Positions 32,439 to 42,713 of a stretch of 64,000 nt of DNA are shown piece after piece (positions within the stretch are counted from its first letter, which is position 1; every line of letters starts with the position of its first letter). The position numbers and the translations under genes are program-made. The notes under the pieces were generated by a model that saw only the letters and a list, made by a program, of their open reading frames with translations, ran no database searches and was not told the origin of the DNA. The stretch is from contig NZ_SCML01000028.1 in assembly GCF_005503365.1 (NCBI RefSeq), positions 1 through 64,000 of the forward strand, written 5' to 3'. This stretch comes from Hydrogenophaga sp. 2FB. Lineage in GTDB: Bacteria > Pseudomonadota > Gammaproteobacteria > Burkholderiales > Burkholderiaceae_C.

Positions 32439-34676
32439 ATGAGCAGCCAGCAACCCACCATCATCTACACCCTGACGGACGAAGCACCGCTGCTGGCCAC
32501 CAGTGCGTTCCTGCCGATCATTCGCACGTTTGCCGCGCCGGTCGGCATCAATGTCGCCACGCGCGACATCTCGGTGGCCGGGCGCGTGCTGGCCGCCTTC
32601 CCCGAACACCTGAGCGAAGAACAGCGCGTCTCCGACGACCTGGCCGAACTGGGCAAGCTCACGCTCAAGGCCGAAGCCAACATCATCAAGCTGCCCAACA
32701 TCAGCGCGTCGGTGGCGCAGCTGAAGGCGGTGATCAAGGAACTGCAGGACAAGGGCTACAAGATTCCGGACTACCCGGAAAGCCCGAAGACCGACGAAGA
32801 AAAAGACATCCGCACGCGCTACAACAAGTGCACGGGCAGCGCCGTGAATCCGGTGCTGCGCGAAGGCAACTCCGACCGCCGCGCCCCGCGCGCCGTCAAG
32901 GAATACGCGCGCAAGAACCCGCACAGCATGGGCGACTGGAGCCAGGCCTCGCGCTCGCACGTCTCGCACATGCACCACGGCGACTTCTACCACGGTGAGA
33001 AGTCGATGACGCTGGACAAGGCGCGCGACGTGAAGATGGAGCTCATCACCAAGAGCGGCAAGACCATCGTGCTCAAGTCCAAGGTCTCGCTGCTCGACCG
33101 CGAAGTCGTCGACTCGATGTTCATGAGCAAGAAGGCCCTGCTGGCCTTCTACGAGAAGGAAATCGAAGACGCGCGCAAGACCGGCGTGATGTTCTCGCTG
33201 CACGTGAAGGCCACGATGATGAAGGTGTCGCACCCCATCGTGTTCGGCCACTGCGTGCGCATCTTCTACAAGGAAGCCTTCGAAAAACACGGCAAGCTGT
33301 TCGACGAACTGGGCGTCAACGTCAACAACGGCATGGTCGATCTCTACAACAAGATCGCCACGCTGCCGCAAAGCAAGCAGGACGAGATCAAGCGCGACCT
33401 GCACGCCTGCCACGAGCACCGCCCCGAGCTGGCCATGGTCGACTCGGCCAAGGGCATCACCAACTTCCACTCGCCCAACGACGTGATCGTGGACGCGTCC
33501 ATGCCCGCCATGATCCGCAACAGCGGCAAGATGTGGGGCGCTGACGGCCGCCTGAAGGACGTGAAGGCCGTGATGCCCGAATCGACCTTCGCCCGCATCT
33601 ACCAGGAGATCATCAACTTCTGCAAGTGGCATGGCGCGTTCGACCCCAAGACCATGGGCACCGTGCCCAACGTGGGTCTGATGGCCCAGCAGGCCGAGGA
33701 ATACGGCTCGCACGACAAGACCTTCGAGGTGCCCGAAGACGGCGTGGCCAACATCACCGACCTGAACACCGGCGAGGTGCTGATGAGCCAGGACGTGGAA
33801 GCCGGTGACATCTGGCGCATGTGCCAGGTCAAGGATGCCGCGATCCGCGACTGGGTCAAGCTGGCCGTCACGCGCGCGCGCAACTCGGGCATGCCCGTGG
33901 TGTTCTGGCTGGACTCGTACCGCCCGCACGAAGCGCAGCTGATCACCAAGGTCAAGATGTACCTGCACGAGCACAACACGGCGGGCCTGGACATCCAGAT
34001 CATGAGCCAGGTGCGCGCCATGCGCTACACCCTGGAGCGCGTGATCCGCGGCCAGGACACCATCAGCGCCACCGGCAACATCCTGCGCGACTACCTGACC
34101 GACCTGTTCCCGATCATGGAACTGGGCACCTCGGCCAAGATGCTGTCCATCGTGCCGCTGATGGCCGGTGGCGGCATGTACGAAACCGGTGCCGGTGGTT
34201 CCGCGCCCAAGCACGTGCAGCAGCTGGTGGAAGAAAACCACCTGCGCTGGGATTCGCTGGGTGAGTTCCTGGCCCTGGCCGTGTCGTTCGAAGACCTCGG
34301 CATCAAGACCGGCAACGAGAAAGCCAAGATCCTGGCCAGGACGCTGGATGCGGCCACGGGCCAGCTGCTGGACAACAACAAGAACCCCTCGCCCAAGACC
34401 GGCCAGCTCGACAACCGTGGCAGCCAGTTCTACCTGGCGCTGTACTGGGCACAAGCCTTGGCCGCGCAGACCGACGACGCGGCGCTGGCCGCCAAGTTCG
34501 CGCCGCTGGCCAAGCAACTGGCCGACAACGAGAAGACCATCGTGGACGAGTTGAACAAGGTCCAGGGCAAGGCGGTCGACATCGGCGGCTACTACAAGCC
34601 CGACTTCAGCAAGCTCGAGACGATCATGCGCCCGAGCAAGACCTTCAACGCCGCGCTGGCGTCGCTCCAGGCCTGA
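32439..34676 (+). CDS. icd: NADP-dependent isocitrate dehydrogenase, monomeric type
   Basis: TCA-cycle enzyme making 2-oxoglutarate and NADPH. The 745-residue length and sequence (start [20 protein letters not shown], then [31 protein letters not shown]) are those of the monomeric Idh of about 80 kDa. [18 protein letters not shown] and [11 protein letters not shown] are further family landmarks. An unrelated dimeric enzyme is encoded 650 nt downstream on the same strand. An antisense frame of 852 codons covers this gene but is only a mirror of its codon pattern. Confidence 0.97.
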   Translation: MSSQQPTIIYTLTDEAPLLATSAFLPIIRTFAAPVGINVATRDISVAGRVLAAFPEHLSEEQRVSDDLAELGKLTLKAEANIIKLPNISASVAQLKAVIKELQDKGYKIPDYPESPKTDEEKDIRTRYNKCTGSAVNPVLREGNSDRRAPRAVKEYARKNPHSMGDWSQASRSHVSHMHHGDFYHGEKSMTLDKARDVKMELITKSGKTIVLKSKVSLLDREVVDSMFMSKKALLAFYEKEIEDARKTGVMFSLHVKATMMKVSHPIVFGHCVRIFYKEAFEKHGKLFDELGVNVNNGMVDLYNKIATLPQSKQDEIKRDLHACHEHRPELAMVDSAKGITNFHSPNDVIVDASMPAMIRNSGKMWGADGRLKDVKAVMPESTFARIYQEIINFCKWHGAFDPKTMGTVPNVGLMAQQAEEYGSHDKTFEVPEDGVANITDLNTGEVLMSQDVEAGDIWRMCQVKDAAIRDWVKLAVTRARNSGMPVVFWLDSYRPHEAQLITKVKMYLHEHNTAGLDIQIMSQVRAMRYTLERVIRGQDTISATGNILRDYLTDLFPIMELGTSAKMLSIVPLMAGGGMYETGAGGSAPKHVQQLVEENHLRWDSLGEFLALAVSFEDLGIKTGNEKAKILARTLDAATGQLLDNNKNPSPKTGQLDNRGSQFYLALYWAQALAAQTDDAALAAKFAPLAKQLADNEKTIVDELNKVQGKAVDIGGYYKPDFSKLETIMRPSKTFNAALASLQA

Positions 34677-34700
34677 GGGTTTTAAAGAAGCCCGAGAGCG

Positions 34701-34730
34701 AAAGGGCCGCCGGCAACGGCGGCCTTTTTT
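34701..34730. terminator. intrinsic terminator after monomeric icd
   Basis: GGCCGCCG and CGGCGGCC pair around GCAA with A-rich and T-rich flanks; the T-run is on the plus strand. The DUF192 gene converges from the other side. Confidence 0.9.
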
Positions 34731-35190
34731 ACTTGGTGAACGGTGAGCCGCCGAGTTTTGTTCCCGCCTTGATGCCGCGCTGGGCGAACCAGCCCTTGTG
34801 CATCTCCAGCACATAGCGCACCGGCTTGGCCGAGCAGTGCGAGTCCAGGCTTTGCGGCTGCATGTCGGCCAGGTTCACGATGGTGCCGTCGTCCGCGATG
34901 AAGGCGGCGGTCAACGGCAGCAAGGTGTTTTTCATCCAGAAGCACTGGCCCGAAGGCTGCTCGAAGACGAACAGCATGCCTTCGTTGGTGCCCATCTCCC
35001 GACGGAACATGAGCCCGATTTCGCGCTGCTGCGGCGTGGACGCCACCTGCGCGTCGATCAGGCGCATGCCGGCCGACAAGGAGACGCGGGGCAACTGCAG
35101 TTGTGGCTGAGGCTGCGGCTGCGCTTGAGACCAGGCCGGCCCGCTGAAAACGAAGAACAGGCAGCACAGGCGGATAAACAGGCGTTTCAT
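34729..35190 (-). CDS. DUF192 family exported protein
   Basis: A 153-residue protein with signal peptide ([22 protein letters not shown]) and the DUF192 domain: [32 protein letters not shown], and [20 protein letters not shown]. The mature N-terminus has a Gln/Pro repeat ([10 protein letters not shown]). Periplasmic; role unknown. Confidence 0.9.
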   Translation of the reverse strand: MKRLFIRLCCLFFVFSGPAWSQAQPQPQPQLQLPRVSLSAGMRLIDAQVASTPQQREIGLMFRREMGTNEGMLFVFEQPSGQCFWMKNTLLPLTAAFIADDGTIVNLADMQPQSLDSHCSAKPVRYVLEMHKGWFAQRGIKAGTKLGGSPFTK

Positions 35191-35324
35191 GCGTCGATGG
35201 GGGTGGTGGTCGCGTCAGGCCCGGATTGTCCGCGAACAGGCGGCGGCGCGGGCGGGGTGTGCAGGTGTTGAGTCTAGAATTCCGCGGCTTGTTCCCGCAT
35301 CCGATTTCCAGGAGCCATTCCCGC

Positions 35325-36584
35325 ATGTACCAGCACATCCAGGTGCCGACCCAAGGTCAGAAAATCACCGTCAACGCCGACCGATCGCTCAACGTGCCCG
35401 ATGAGCCGATCGTGCCGTACATCGAAGGCGATGGCACCGGCCTGGACATCACGCCGGTGATGATCAAGGTGGTCGACGCGGCGGTGCTCAGGGCCTACGC
35501 GGGTCGCAAGAAGATCCACTGGATGGAGGTATATGCCGGCCAGAAGGCCACCCAGGTGTATGGCCCCGACATGTGGTTGCCGGACGAAACGGTCGCCGCG
35601 CTGCGCGAGCATGTGGTGTCCATCAAGGGCCCGCTGACCACGCCGGTGGGCAGCGGCATCCGGTCGCTCAACGTGGCCTTGCGCCAGGCGCTGGACCTCT
35701 ACGTCTGCCTGCGCCCGGTGCAATACCTGCAGGGCGTGCCCTCGCCGCTGAAGGAACCCGAGAAGACCCATATGGTGGTCTTCCGCGAGAACTCCGAAGA
35801 CATCTATGCCGGCATCGAGTTCGAGGCAGGCTCGCCCCAGGCGCAACGGCTGATCCGCCTGCTGCAGGACGAGATGGGCGTGACCACGATCCGTTTTCCC
35901 GACACGTCGGGCATCGGCATCAAGACGGTGTCGATGGAAGGCACCGAGCGCCTGATGCGCAAGGCGATCCAGTACGCGATCGACCACGACAAGCCCAGCG
36001 TGACCATCGTGCACAAGGGCAACATCATGCGGCACACCGAAGGCGCTTTTCGCGACTGGGCCTACGCGCTGGCGAAGAAGGAATTCGGTGCCGTGGCGCT
36101 CGACGGCGGCCCCTGGTGCCAGCTGCGCAACCCGAAGACCGGCCGGGACATCCTCGTCAAGGACTGTTTTGCCGACGACTTCCTGCAGCAGATCCTGTTG
36201 CGCCCGCTGGAGTTTTCGGTGGTGGCCACGCTGAACCTCAACGGCGACTACATCGCCGACGCGCTGGCCGCGCAGGTGGGGGGCATCGGCATCGCGCCCG
36301 GTGCCAACCTGTCGGACACGCTGGCCTGCTTCGAGCCCACGCACGGCCCCGTGCCCAAACTCGCCGGCAGGGACTACGCCAACCCGTGCGCGGAAATCCT
36401 GGCCGCCGAGATGATGCTGCGCCACCTGGGCTGGAAGGAAGCCGCCGACGTGATCATCGACGCGCTCAAGCGCGCCATCACCAGCAAGCAGGTCACGCAC
36501 GACTTTGCCCGGCTGATGGCGGGCGCCACCCAGGTGAGCTGCTCCGGTTTCGGCCAGGTCATGGTCGAGATGATGGACGAGTGA
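35325..36584 (+). CDS. icd: NADP-dependent isocitrate dehydrogenase, dimeric type
   Basis: A second isocitrate dehydrogenase, 419 residues, of the common bacterial homodimer family. Substrate-binding motif is [13 protein letters not shown] (phosphorylatable Ser region), then [25 protein letters not shown] and [15 protein letters not shown] lies 10 nt before the ATG. TAGAAT at 35275-35280 could be its -10 element. Together with the monomeric enzyme this gives the cell two non-homologous NADPH-forming routes at the same step. Confidence 0.96.
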   Translation: MYQHIQVPTQGQKITVNADRSLNVPDEPIVPYIEGDGTGLDITPVMIKVVDAAVLRAYAGRKKIHWMEVYAGQKATQVYGPDMWLPDETVAALREHVVSIKGPLTTPVGSGIRSLNVALRQALDLYVCLRPVQYLQGVPSPLKEPEKTHMVVFRENSEDIYAGIEFEAGSPQAQRLIRLLQDEMGVTTIRFPDTSGIGIKTVSMEGTERLMRKAIQYAIDHDKPSVTIVHKGNIMRHTEGAFRDWAYALAKKEFGAVALDGGPWCQLRNPKTGRDILVKDCFADDFLQQILLRPLEFSVVATLNLNGDYIADALAAQVGGIGIAPGANLSDTLACFEPTHGPVPKLAGRDYANPCAEILAAEMMLRHLGWKEAADVIIDALKRAITSKQVTHDFARLMAGATQVSCSGFGQVMVEMMDE

Positions 36585-37197
36585 GGTTCGATGCGGTGAG
36601 CGCGGCAATGCGCTCCCGCAGGGAAGGCAGCACCTCGTCTTCAAACCACGGGTTGCGGCGCAGCCACCCGTTGTTGCGCGGACTGGGGTGGGGCAGAGGA
36701 AGCAGCGCGGGCCCATGGTCGCGCCAGCCGCGCACCGTTTGCGTCAGCGTTTCGCGGGCGTTCGGTTGCAGGTGCCAGGCTTGCGCGTACTGCCCGATCG
36801 CCAAGGTCAATTGAAGCCGGGGCAAGTGCGCCAGCAGCCGGGCACGCCACGCGGCCGCGCACTCGGGCCGTGGCGGCAGATCGCCCGACCGACCCGTCCC
36901 CGGGTAACAGAAACCCATCGGCAGGATGGCGATGCGTTCCGGGTCGTAGAACACATCGGCGTCGACGCCCATCCATGCGCGAAGGCGGTCGCCACTGGCA
37001 TCGTCAAAAGGCACGCCGCTGCGATGCACCTTGCGCCCTGGCGCCTGGCCGGCAATGAGGATGCGGGCTCGCGACCCGGCTTGCAGCACGGGTCTGGGTC
37101 CATGCGGAAGCTGCGCCGCGCAGATCGTGCAGTGGCGCACGTCCTTCAACAAGTGCTCGAGTTCGTCTTCAGAGGATGGTGTGGTGGTGGATGGCAT
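36559..37197 (-). CDS. uracil-DNA glycosylase family protein
   Basis: A 212-residue protein of the UDG superfamily. CTICAAQLP starts the N-terminal part, [17 protein letters not shown] is the water-activating/glycine loop (family 4/5-like), and [12 protein letters not shown] is the C-terminal motif with the catalytic His. No clear iron-sulfur cysteine set is present. It overlaps the end of the dimeric icd gene by 26 nt, tail to tail. Removes uracil or a related damaged base; the exact substrate is not certain. Confidence 0.82.
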   Translation of the reverse strand: MPSTTTPSSEDELEHLLKDVRHCTICAAQLPHGPRPVLQAGSRARILIAGQAPGRKVHRSGVPFDDASGDRLRAWMGVDADVFYDPERIAILPMGFCYPGTGRSGDLPPRPECAAAWRARLLAHLPRLQLTLAIGQYAQAWHLQPNARETLTQTVRGWRDHGPALLPLPHPSPRNNGWLRRNPWFEDEVLPSLRERIAALTASNLTRPSSRP

Positions 37198-37198
37198 G

Positions 37199-37603
37199 TC
37201 ACCGCGTGGCGGCCTTTGGCGGTCTGCATTCAGGCGTTGTGTTCGCTTGCCGCAGATAGGCGATGAGGTCCGCACGGTCCTTCGGGTCGGGCACGCCATC
37301 GTAGGTCATCGAGCTGCCGGGCACAGTCTTCAGCGGTTGTGCCAGAAACAGGTTCAGGGTTTTTTCGTCCCAGGTGATGCGCGAGTTCTTCATCGCCTGG
37401 GAGTAGTTGAACCCCGGCACGCTGCCCGCTGGCCGCCCCAGCAACCCGCAGTGACGCGGGCCCACGCGGTCGTAGGCGAGCGCGTGACACGCCATGCAGC
37501 GTGCGTACACCTTCGCGCCGTGCAGCGCATCGGGCGCGGCCTGCGCCACCCCGATGCCGGCCGCCGCGAACGCGCAGGCCAGCCAGGCACGGCACGCCGT
37601 CAT
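37199..37603 (-). CDS. class I cytochrome c
   Basis: A 134-residue exported protein with signal peptide (cut after AQA, residue 22), haem site CMACH (36-40) and an axial Met in PGSSMTYDG near 105. This is the cytochrome c2/c550 layout; it would carry electrons in the periplasm. Its ATG overlaps the stop of the ferritin-like gene by 4 nt, so the two are coupled. Probably works with that protein in a stress- or iron-linked redox step, an inference. Confidence 0.9.
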   Translation of the reverse strand: MTACRAWLACAFAAAGIGVAQAAPDALHGAKVYARCMACHALAYDRVGPRHCGLLGRPAGSVPGFNYSQAMKNSRITWDEKTLNLFLAQPLKTVPGSSMTYDGVPDPKDRADLIAYLRQANTTPECRPPKAATR

Positions 37604-38172
37604 GCCATGAAAGCCGATGGCACAGGTGCCTGGCCCAGGGCCTGGCGCAGGACGGCCCAGTGCATGGCCTCGTCGCCCAGGATGCTGGCCGCGGCCTTGG
37701 CCAGATCGCGGTTGCCGAACAAGGGCACGGCGCCCAGATAGGCACTCACCGCGCCTTGCTCCAGCTTGGCGGCGAACTGCAGCACGTCCGCCTGCGATTT
37801 CAGTTGGTCGACCGGAAAGTTGTAGTTGGCTTTGGCCAGCGCTGGCTTGCCGCCGAGTTTCACCACCGTCTTGGCCAACAGGTCCGCGTGCTCCTTGTGG
37901 TGGCCTTGAAAGGTCACCGCGAGGTCCAGCACGGGCTTCTCCAGCAACTTGCTTTCCGCTCCGAGCTGGTAGGCCGCGATGGCCTCAAGCTCGGCGCCGA
38001 GTGCGGTGTTGAGGATTTGAATGTCCTGCGGCGCGCCACTGCCGGCTTTCGCCGCGAGCGCATCCTTGCCCGCGAGCAATGCGACCGCCGCGCCCGAGAG
38101 CACGAGGCCGGACTGGCCGAGAAAGAGGCGGCGCGCAGCGGCGGGGTGGGGCATCAGAAGAAACGACGACAT
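37600..38172 (-). CDS. exported ferritin-like domain protein
   Basis: A 190-residue protein. A twin-arginine-type leader (AARRLFLGQSGLVLSGAAVALLAG) precedes a four-helix ferritin-like domain with acidic/His metal candidates in ELEAIAAYQLGAE, GHHKEHADLL, EQGAVSAYL and GDEAMHWAVLRQ. Tat export suggests that the metal is loaded before secretion. ATG 38172 has GGAG 5 nt upstream. It lies between the sigma factor gene and the cytochrome c gene on the same strand. Confidence 0.8.
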   Translation of the reverse strand: MSSFLLMPHPAAARRLFLGQSGLVLSGAAVALLAGKDALAAKAGSGAPQDIQILNTALGAELEAIAAYQLGAESKLLEKPVLDLAVTFQGHHKEHADLLAKTVVKLGGKPALAKANYNFPVDQLKSQADVLQFAAKLEQGAVSAYLGAVPLFGNRDLAKAAASILGDEAMHWAVLRQALGQAPVPSAFMA

Positions 38173-38242
38173 GGTGATCTCCAAAGGTGTTGTGACGTCC
38201 ATTGGACGGAGCACCTGTTCGCCACGTTCCCGTTTTGTGCCC

Positions 38243-38935
38243 TCAGCGCGGTTGGCGCGCCAGCACGTTGGCCACGATGCGGTCGCAGCGCTCGCCGTCG
38301 AAGGCGAACGCATCGGCGGTGGCCATATCGATGTCGCGCGACAAGCCTTCGCGCAGCAGGCTGCGGGCGCGAAAGAAACGCGTGCGCACCGTGGCTTCCG
38401 GAATGTCCAGCGCCAGCGCCACTTCCTCCACCGTCAATTCCTCGACGGCGCGCAACATGAAGACGGTGCGAAAGGCATCGGGGAGGATGTCGATACGTCC
38501 CTCCATCAGCCGGCGGATTTCCGCGCGCATGGCGGCCCGCTCGGGTTGTTGGTCCACATCGTCGTGCAAGCACTGCTGGATGTCAGGCTCGGTCGAGTTC
38601 ATGGCAGCGTCCAGTGGAATGACGGCCGCTTCGCGCCGGCGCAAACGCCCGATGGCCTCGTTGACGACGATGCGCACGAGCCAGGTGGACAGCTTGGCCT
38701 CGGCGCGAAAGCCGGCCAGCGAGCGCCAGGCGCGCAGGTACGCCTCCTGCAGCGCGTCCTCGGCCTCGGCGTCGCTCTTGACGATGCTGCGCGCGGTGCG
38801 AAACAGCAGCCGGTTGTGCCGCCGCATGATGGTTTCGAAGGCGACGTCGTCGCCTTGCGCGGCGAGCGACGCGAGTTCCGCGTCGCCGAGTTGTTGCGCG
38901 ATGAGCCCGTTGGGCGGGCGTTGTGGGTTCAGCAT
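38243..38935 (-). CDS. RNA polymerase sigma factor (ECF/sigma-70 family)
   Basis: A 230-residue ECF-type sigma factor: region 2 at about 35-95 (RHNRLLFRTARSIV, DAEDALQEAYLRAWRSL, STWLVRIVVNEAIGRLRRR) and region 4 at about 150-200 (AFRTVFMLRAVEELTVEEVALALDIPEATVRTRFFRAR). GGAGG precedes the ATG. No anti-sigma factor gene is beside it; instead the ferritin-like protein and cytochrome c follow on the same strand, and they may be its targets. Confidence 0.92.
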   Translation of the reverse strand: MLNPQRPPNGLIAQQLGDAELASLAAQGDDVAFETIMRRHNRLLFRTARSIVKSDAEAEDALQEAYLRAWRSLAGFRAEAKLSTWLVRIVVNEAIGRLRRREAAVIPLDAAMNSTEPDIQQCLHDDVDQQPERAAMRAEIRRLMEGRIDILPDAFRTVFMLRAVEELTVEEVALALDIPEATVRTRFFRARSLLREGLSRDIDMATADAFAFDGERCDRIVANVLARQPR

Positions 38936-38992
38936 GGGGACCTCCGCACATTGGACGGGGTGGCATGCCGCGGCGTTCCCGCGTGGGCGCCG

Positions 38993-39766
38993 TCAGGGCG
39001 GGGCGGGCACATCGATGACCAGGTCCGGCTGGAACAGCGCGTTCTCGTTCACGCCGTGGCGGGCGTACCCGCGCGGGTTGCAGACCACGCGCGTGCCCTT
39101 GACCTGGTAGTCGAAGCTGTCGTGCGTGTGCCCGTGCATCCACAGCTGCACGCGGCTGCCGTCCAGGAGGTGTTCCGCGTCGGACACGAAGCAGGTGTTG
39201 AGCAGCGAGTCGGCGAATCGGGGGTGGATGCTCCGGGGCGAGGGCGCATGGTGGGTGATCACGACGGTGGGGCCATCGTGCGGTGTTGCCAGCGTGTCGG
39301 CGAGCCATTGCGCATCGCGCTTGAAGAGTTCCATCGAGTCCTGTGGCGTGAACAGCGCATCGCCTGCCTGGTGGCGGCGTATGCGGGAGAAGTCGCGCAT
39401 CATGCGCAGCGCGTCGGTCATGGCCGCCGTGCGCTGGTCTGCGTCACCGAAGAGTTCGAAATCCGTCCACAGCGTGGCGCCGAGAAATCGAACGCCGCCG
39501 ATGACGACGCTGCGGCGGTCCAGCAACTGGATGTGGGTGCCCTCGCACAGGCGCTGGAATGCCTGCGCGGTGCCGTCGATGCTGCCGCCATAGAACTCGT
39601 GGTTGCCGAGCACGCAAAGCACGGGCATGGGGAAGCCCTGCGCCCAGGCCACGGCCTCTTGCGGCCGTGCGATGTCGCCCGCGAGCACCACCACGTCGGC
39701 GTCGGTACTCGGTGGGACCATGTCGCTGAAGCCCAGGTGCAGGTCCGAGACGATGTGCAGCTTCAT
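38993..39766 (-). CDS. metallophosphoesterase
   Basis: A 257-residue calcineurin-like phosphoesterase. All family motifs are visible: DLHLGF (8-13), AGDIA, GNHEFY, THHAP and HGHTHDSFDY, which bind two metals. Cytosolic, no signal. Substrate unknown. Stands alone upstream of the sigma factor on the same strand with a 57-nt gap. Confidence 0.9.
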   Translation of the reverse strand: MKLHIVSDLHLGFSDMVPPSTDADVVVLAGDIARPQEAVAWAQGFPMPVLCVLGNHEFYGGSIDGTAQAFQRLCEGTHIQLLDRRSVVIGGVRFLGATLWTDFELFGDADQRTAAMTDALRMMRDFSRIRRHQAGDALFTPQDSMELFKRDAQWLADTLATPHDGPTVVITHHAPSPRSIHPRFADSLLNTCFVSDAEHLLDGSRVQLWMHGHTHDSFDYQVKGTRVVCNPRGYARHGVNENALFQPDLVIDVPAPP

Positions 39767-39898
39767 AGGACGCCAATATCCGCCATCGCACGCCCAATAA
39801 CTGCAAATGTTTTGCGTTTATCTGGCAATAAATATCGTTTTACTTGTTGCAAATCGGTGCGCAAGATCGGTGAAAACCCTCGTTGAAAGGAGTTCGCC

Positions 39899-40597
39899 AT
39901 GAAAGCCAAAGACGTGATGTCGTCACCCGCGATCACCGTCCTGCCCGACACGCCGTTGCAGGAGGTGGTCGACATCTTGTTGAAGAACCGCATCAGTGGC
40001 GTGCTGGTGGTGGACGGGGCGCGCGTCGTCGGTGTGCTGGGGGGTGGCGACCTGGTGCACCGGCACGAAATCGGCACCCAGGCGATGGACAAGAAAACCT
40101 GGTGGAACCGGCTGCTGGGCGCAGAGCCCGGGCCGGATGTCTACGTGAAGACGCACGGCGCGCGCGTGCGCGATGTGATGAACCCTGAAGTGGTGGCGGT
40201 GCACGAAGACACGCCACTGTCGGAGATCGCCCGGATCTTCGAGAAGCGGCACATCCGGCGTGTGCCGGTGCTGCGCGGGGCGCAACTGGTCGGGCTGGTC
40301 ACGCGGGCCGATCTGGTGCGCGCGCTGGCCGCGAGCACGTGCGCGGCGAACGGGTCGCCGGTGAAGACCGATGACGACGCCATCCGCACGCGCTTGGTGG
40401 CCGAGCTCCGGCAGCAAGCCTGGTGGTCCGACCACGTGTCGAGCATCTTCGTGCAGAACGGGGTGGTGATCTATGTCGGCATGGCGCATTCACAGTCGGA
40501 CATCCGCGCGGCCCGCGTTGCCGCCGAGAACATTCCCGGTGTGCTGGCGGTGGAGGACCGCCGCCTGATCGAGGAAGAGTGGGCGCCGATGATGTGA
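39899..40597 (+). CDS. CBS-domain pair fused to a BON-like domain
   Basis: A 232-residue protein with two CBS motifs (residues 1-60, KAKDVMSSPAITVLPDTPLQEVV, and 83-145, RVRDVMNPEVVAVHEDTPLSEIA) and a C-terminal BON-like domain (150-225, IRTRLVAELRQQAWW, VIYVGMAHSQSDIRAARVAAENIPGV). CBS pairs bind adenine nucleotides; BON domains bind membranes or proteins. AAAGGAG precedes the ATG. A nucleotide-sensing regulatory role is an inference. Confidence 0.9.
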   Translation: MKAKDVMSSPAITVLPDTPLQEVVDILLKNRISGVLVVDGARVVGVLGGGDLVHRHEIGTQAMDKKTWWNRLLGAEPGPDVYVKTHGARVRDVMNPEVVAVHEDTPLSEIARIFEKRHIRRVPVLRGAQLVGLVTRADLVRALAASTCAANGSPVKTDDDAIRTRLVAELRQQAWWSDHVSSIFVQNGVVIYVGMAHSQSDIRAARVAAENIPGVLAVEDRRLIEEEWAPMM

Positions 40598-40602
40598 GCG
40601 GG

Positions 40603-41445
40603 CTACCCCCGCGCCGCAATCTGCCGCAGGCCGTCCCTTGCGCGCGCCAGCGTCTCGTTCTCGCGTTGCCGGGCATACACCGCAAACGCCGAATGGGAGA
40701 ACTCGGGTGCGCCTTCCACCTGCTTCAACTGCCCCGCCTCCAGGAGGAGGCGTGTCGAGCCGATGCGAAAGTACCCGGTGCCGCCCACGGTGAGCAGATA
40801 GGTCAGCGCCAGAGGGCCCAACGAGATGGAGACCGGCGCATTGCTCAGTTCCGCGAACGCGGCCTCGTGGTTGCTCGCGAAACTGGGGCCCCAGTCGACA
40901 TAGACGTATTGGTCGTGGAGCACCTTCGCGTCGGGAGAGGTGGTGACCATCACCAGCTTTTCCTCGACGAGCAATTCGCTCACCAGCCCTGTTCGCTGGG
41001 GCGGGTTGTAGACCACGGCGAGATCGAGCGCGCCTTCCTGCACGCCGTCGACCAGCCGGGCGGTGCTATCGACTTCGGCACGCAGTGCGATGTCCGGGCA
41101 TTCGAGGCGCATCCAGATCAGCCAGTCCGCCATCAAAGGCCGCCAAAGGCTGAGTTCGCCACCCACGCTGACGCGCTCTTCCCGACCGGGCGGCAAGGCC
41201 ACCTGCTGCTGCGCGCGCTCCCACAGCTGAACCATCGAGGTGGCGTAGCGCACGAAGCGCGTGCCCGCGGGCGTCAGGCGCGCGCCGGCCTTGTTGCGCA
41301 CAAACAGCGGGCGGCCCAACTGCTCTTCCAGCGTGCGGATGCGTGCGCTGATGGCGGTCTGCGTCAGGGAAAGCCGATCCGCCGCCGCCACGAAACTGCC
41401 CGTGGCGGCGACTTCCAGAAACGTACGGGCGAGGGCGATATCCAT
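40603..41445 (-). CDS. LysR-family transcriptional regulator
   Basis: A 280-residue LysR regulator with HTH SFVAAADRLSLTQTAISARIRTLEEQLG and an effector-binding domain. Start at MDIALARTF (41445); a few upstream codons are open. Divergent from the nitronate monooxygenase gene, whose first codons nearly touch it, so it probably controls that gene. Confidence 0.9.
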   Translation of the reverse strand: MDIALARTFLEVAATGSFVAAADRLSLTQTAISARIRTLEEQLGRPLFVRNKAGARLTPAGTRFVRYATSMVQLWERAQQQVALPPGREERVSVGGELSLWRPLMADWLIWMRLECPDIALRAEVDSTARLVDGVQEGALDLAVVYNPPQRTGLVSELLVEEKLVMVTTSPDAKVLHDQYVYVDWGPSFASNHEAAFAELSNAPVSISLGPLALTYLLTVGGTGYFRIGSTRLLLEAGQLKQVEGAPEFSHSAFAVYARQRENETLARARDGLRQIAARG

Positions 41446-41515
41446 GGTTGACAGCAAATTTAGTGGTTTTATTCAGAATAACCATTCGTCGGCTTGTGGA
41501 CAAGACGCCGTTCAA

Positions 41516-42511
41516 GTGCTGCGACGCCCGGTCTGCGACCTGCTCGGCTGCGAAATCCCCCTGGTGCTGGCGGGCATGGGCGGTGTGGCCCGCTCGGAGC
41601 TGGTCGGCGCGGTGACCGGGGCCGGTGGGTTCGGTTTCCTCGGCATGGTCCGGGAGCCCGTGGCGCTGATCCGGGAGGAGGTGAGAAAGGTCAGGGCGTG
41701 TACCGAGCGCAAATTCGGCGTGAACCTGATCCCGGCGGCGACCGCTCCGGACCTGCTCAATGCCCAGATTGATGCCTGCATCGAACTGCGGGTGCCGGTG
41801 GTGTGCCTGTTCTGGGCGCTGTCCGCCGACGTGGTGCGGCGGCTGCGGGAGGCCGGCGTCGTCGTGGTGTGCCAGGTGGGGTCGGTTCAGGAAGCGCGCG
41901 AGGCCGAGACGGCGGGCGCGCAGGTGCTGATCGTGCAGGGCCGCGAGGCGGGCGGGCATGTGCGCGGGCTTGAACCGCTCCTGGTGCTGCTGCCCGAGGT
42001 GCTGGCCGCCGCGCGCGTACCGGTGCTGGCCGCCGGTGGCCTGTCGGAGGGGGCCGACGTGGCCAACATCATGACCCTCGGTGCCCAGGGTGCGGTGCTG
42101 GGCACGGCCATGATCGCCACGCACGAGTCCTTCGCGCACGGTGTTCACAAGCAACGGATCGTGGAGGCCGGCGCGGACGGTACGACGCTGACCGACGCCT
42201 TCCACATCAACTGGCCGCCCCATGCGCGGGTGCGGGTGCTGCGCAACAGCGTCACGCTCGGCGAGCACGGCGACCCGTTCGATGGCCGCCGGACCGTGAT
42301 CGGGGAAGAGGCGGGCAGGCCGATCTACCTGTTCAGCACCGACTCGCCGTTGCGCTCCATGACCGGCGACTTTGAAGCGATGGCGTTCTACGCGGGCAAA
42401 GGCGTGGGACGCATCGACGCCGTCATCGGTGCGCGCGAACGGGTGCAACGGATCGCGGCAGATGCGGTGGCGGCGCTGCGCGACAGGGGACCGCTGCCCG
42501 CTTCATTTTGA
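41516..42511 (+). CDS. nitronate monooxygenase
   Basis: FMN enzyme of the 2-nitropropane dioxygenase family that oxidises nitronates. TIM-barrel marks are [40 protein letters not shown] (FMN phosphate/His region) and [27 protein letters not shown]. The start is uncertain: GTG 41516 puts the barrel right at the N-terminus (331 residues); ATG 41444 is an alternative but overlaps the LysR start. A toxic-nitronate defence role is a family inference. Confidence 0.85.
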   Translation: MLRRPVCDLLGCEIPLVLAGMGGVARSELVGAVTGAGGFGFLGMVREPVALIREEVRKVRACTERKFGVNLIPAATAPDLLNAQIDACIELRVPVVCLFWALSADVVRRLREAGVVVVCQVGSVQEAREAETAGAQVLIVQGREAGGHVRGLEPLLVLLPEVLAAARVPVLAAGGLSEGADVANIMTLGAQGAVLGTAMIATHESFAHGVHKQRIVEAGADGTTLTDAFHINWPPHARVRVLRNSVTLGEHGDPFDGRRTVIGEEAGRPIYLFSTDSPLRSMTGDFEAMAFYAGKGVGRIDAVIGARERVQRIAADAVAALRDRGPLPASF

Positions 42512-42713
42512 TCTTCCATGCGATCAGAATAAGTGCACGAACGCCGTGCAACTTCTCGGTTTTCGTGTTGCCTTTCGCTCCACAATGAGGCATGGACCCA
42601 GTCAGTTGCCTCTCTTTGCAACGACCCGACCGCCATGCAGTTTCGGGCCGATGGCAGCCCTTGGCATTCCCGCACGAAGAGGCGGTGCAATGCGCACCGC
42701 TAGAATCATTTTC

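Noticed and set aside
32256-34814. 852-codon antisense frame over the monomeric icd gene
   Set aside because: It is the mirror frame of a high-GC gene; the sense strand encodes a full, conserved enzyme and the antisense product is His/Val/Gln-rich with no domain.
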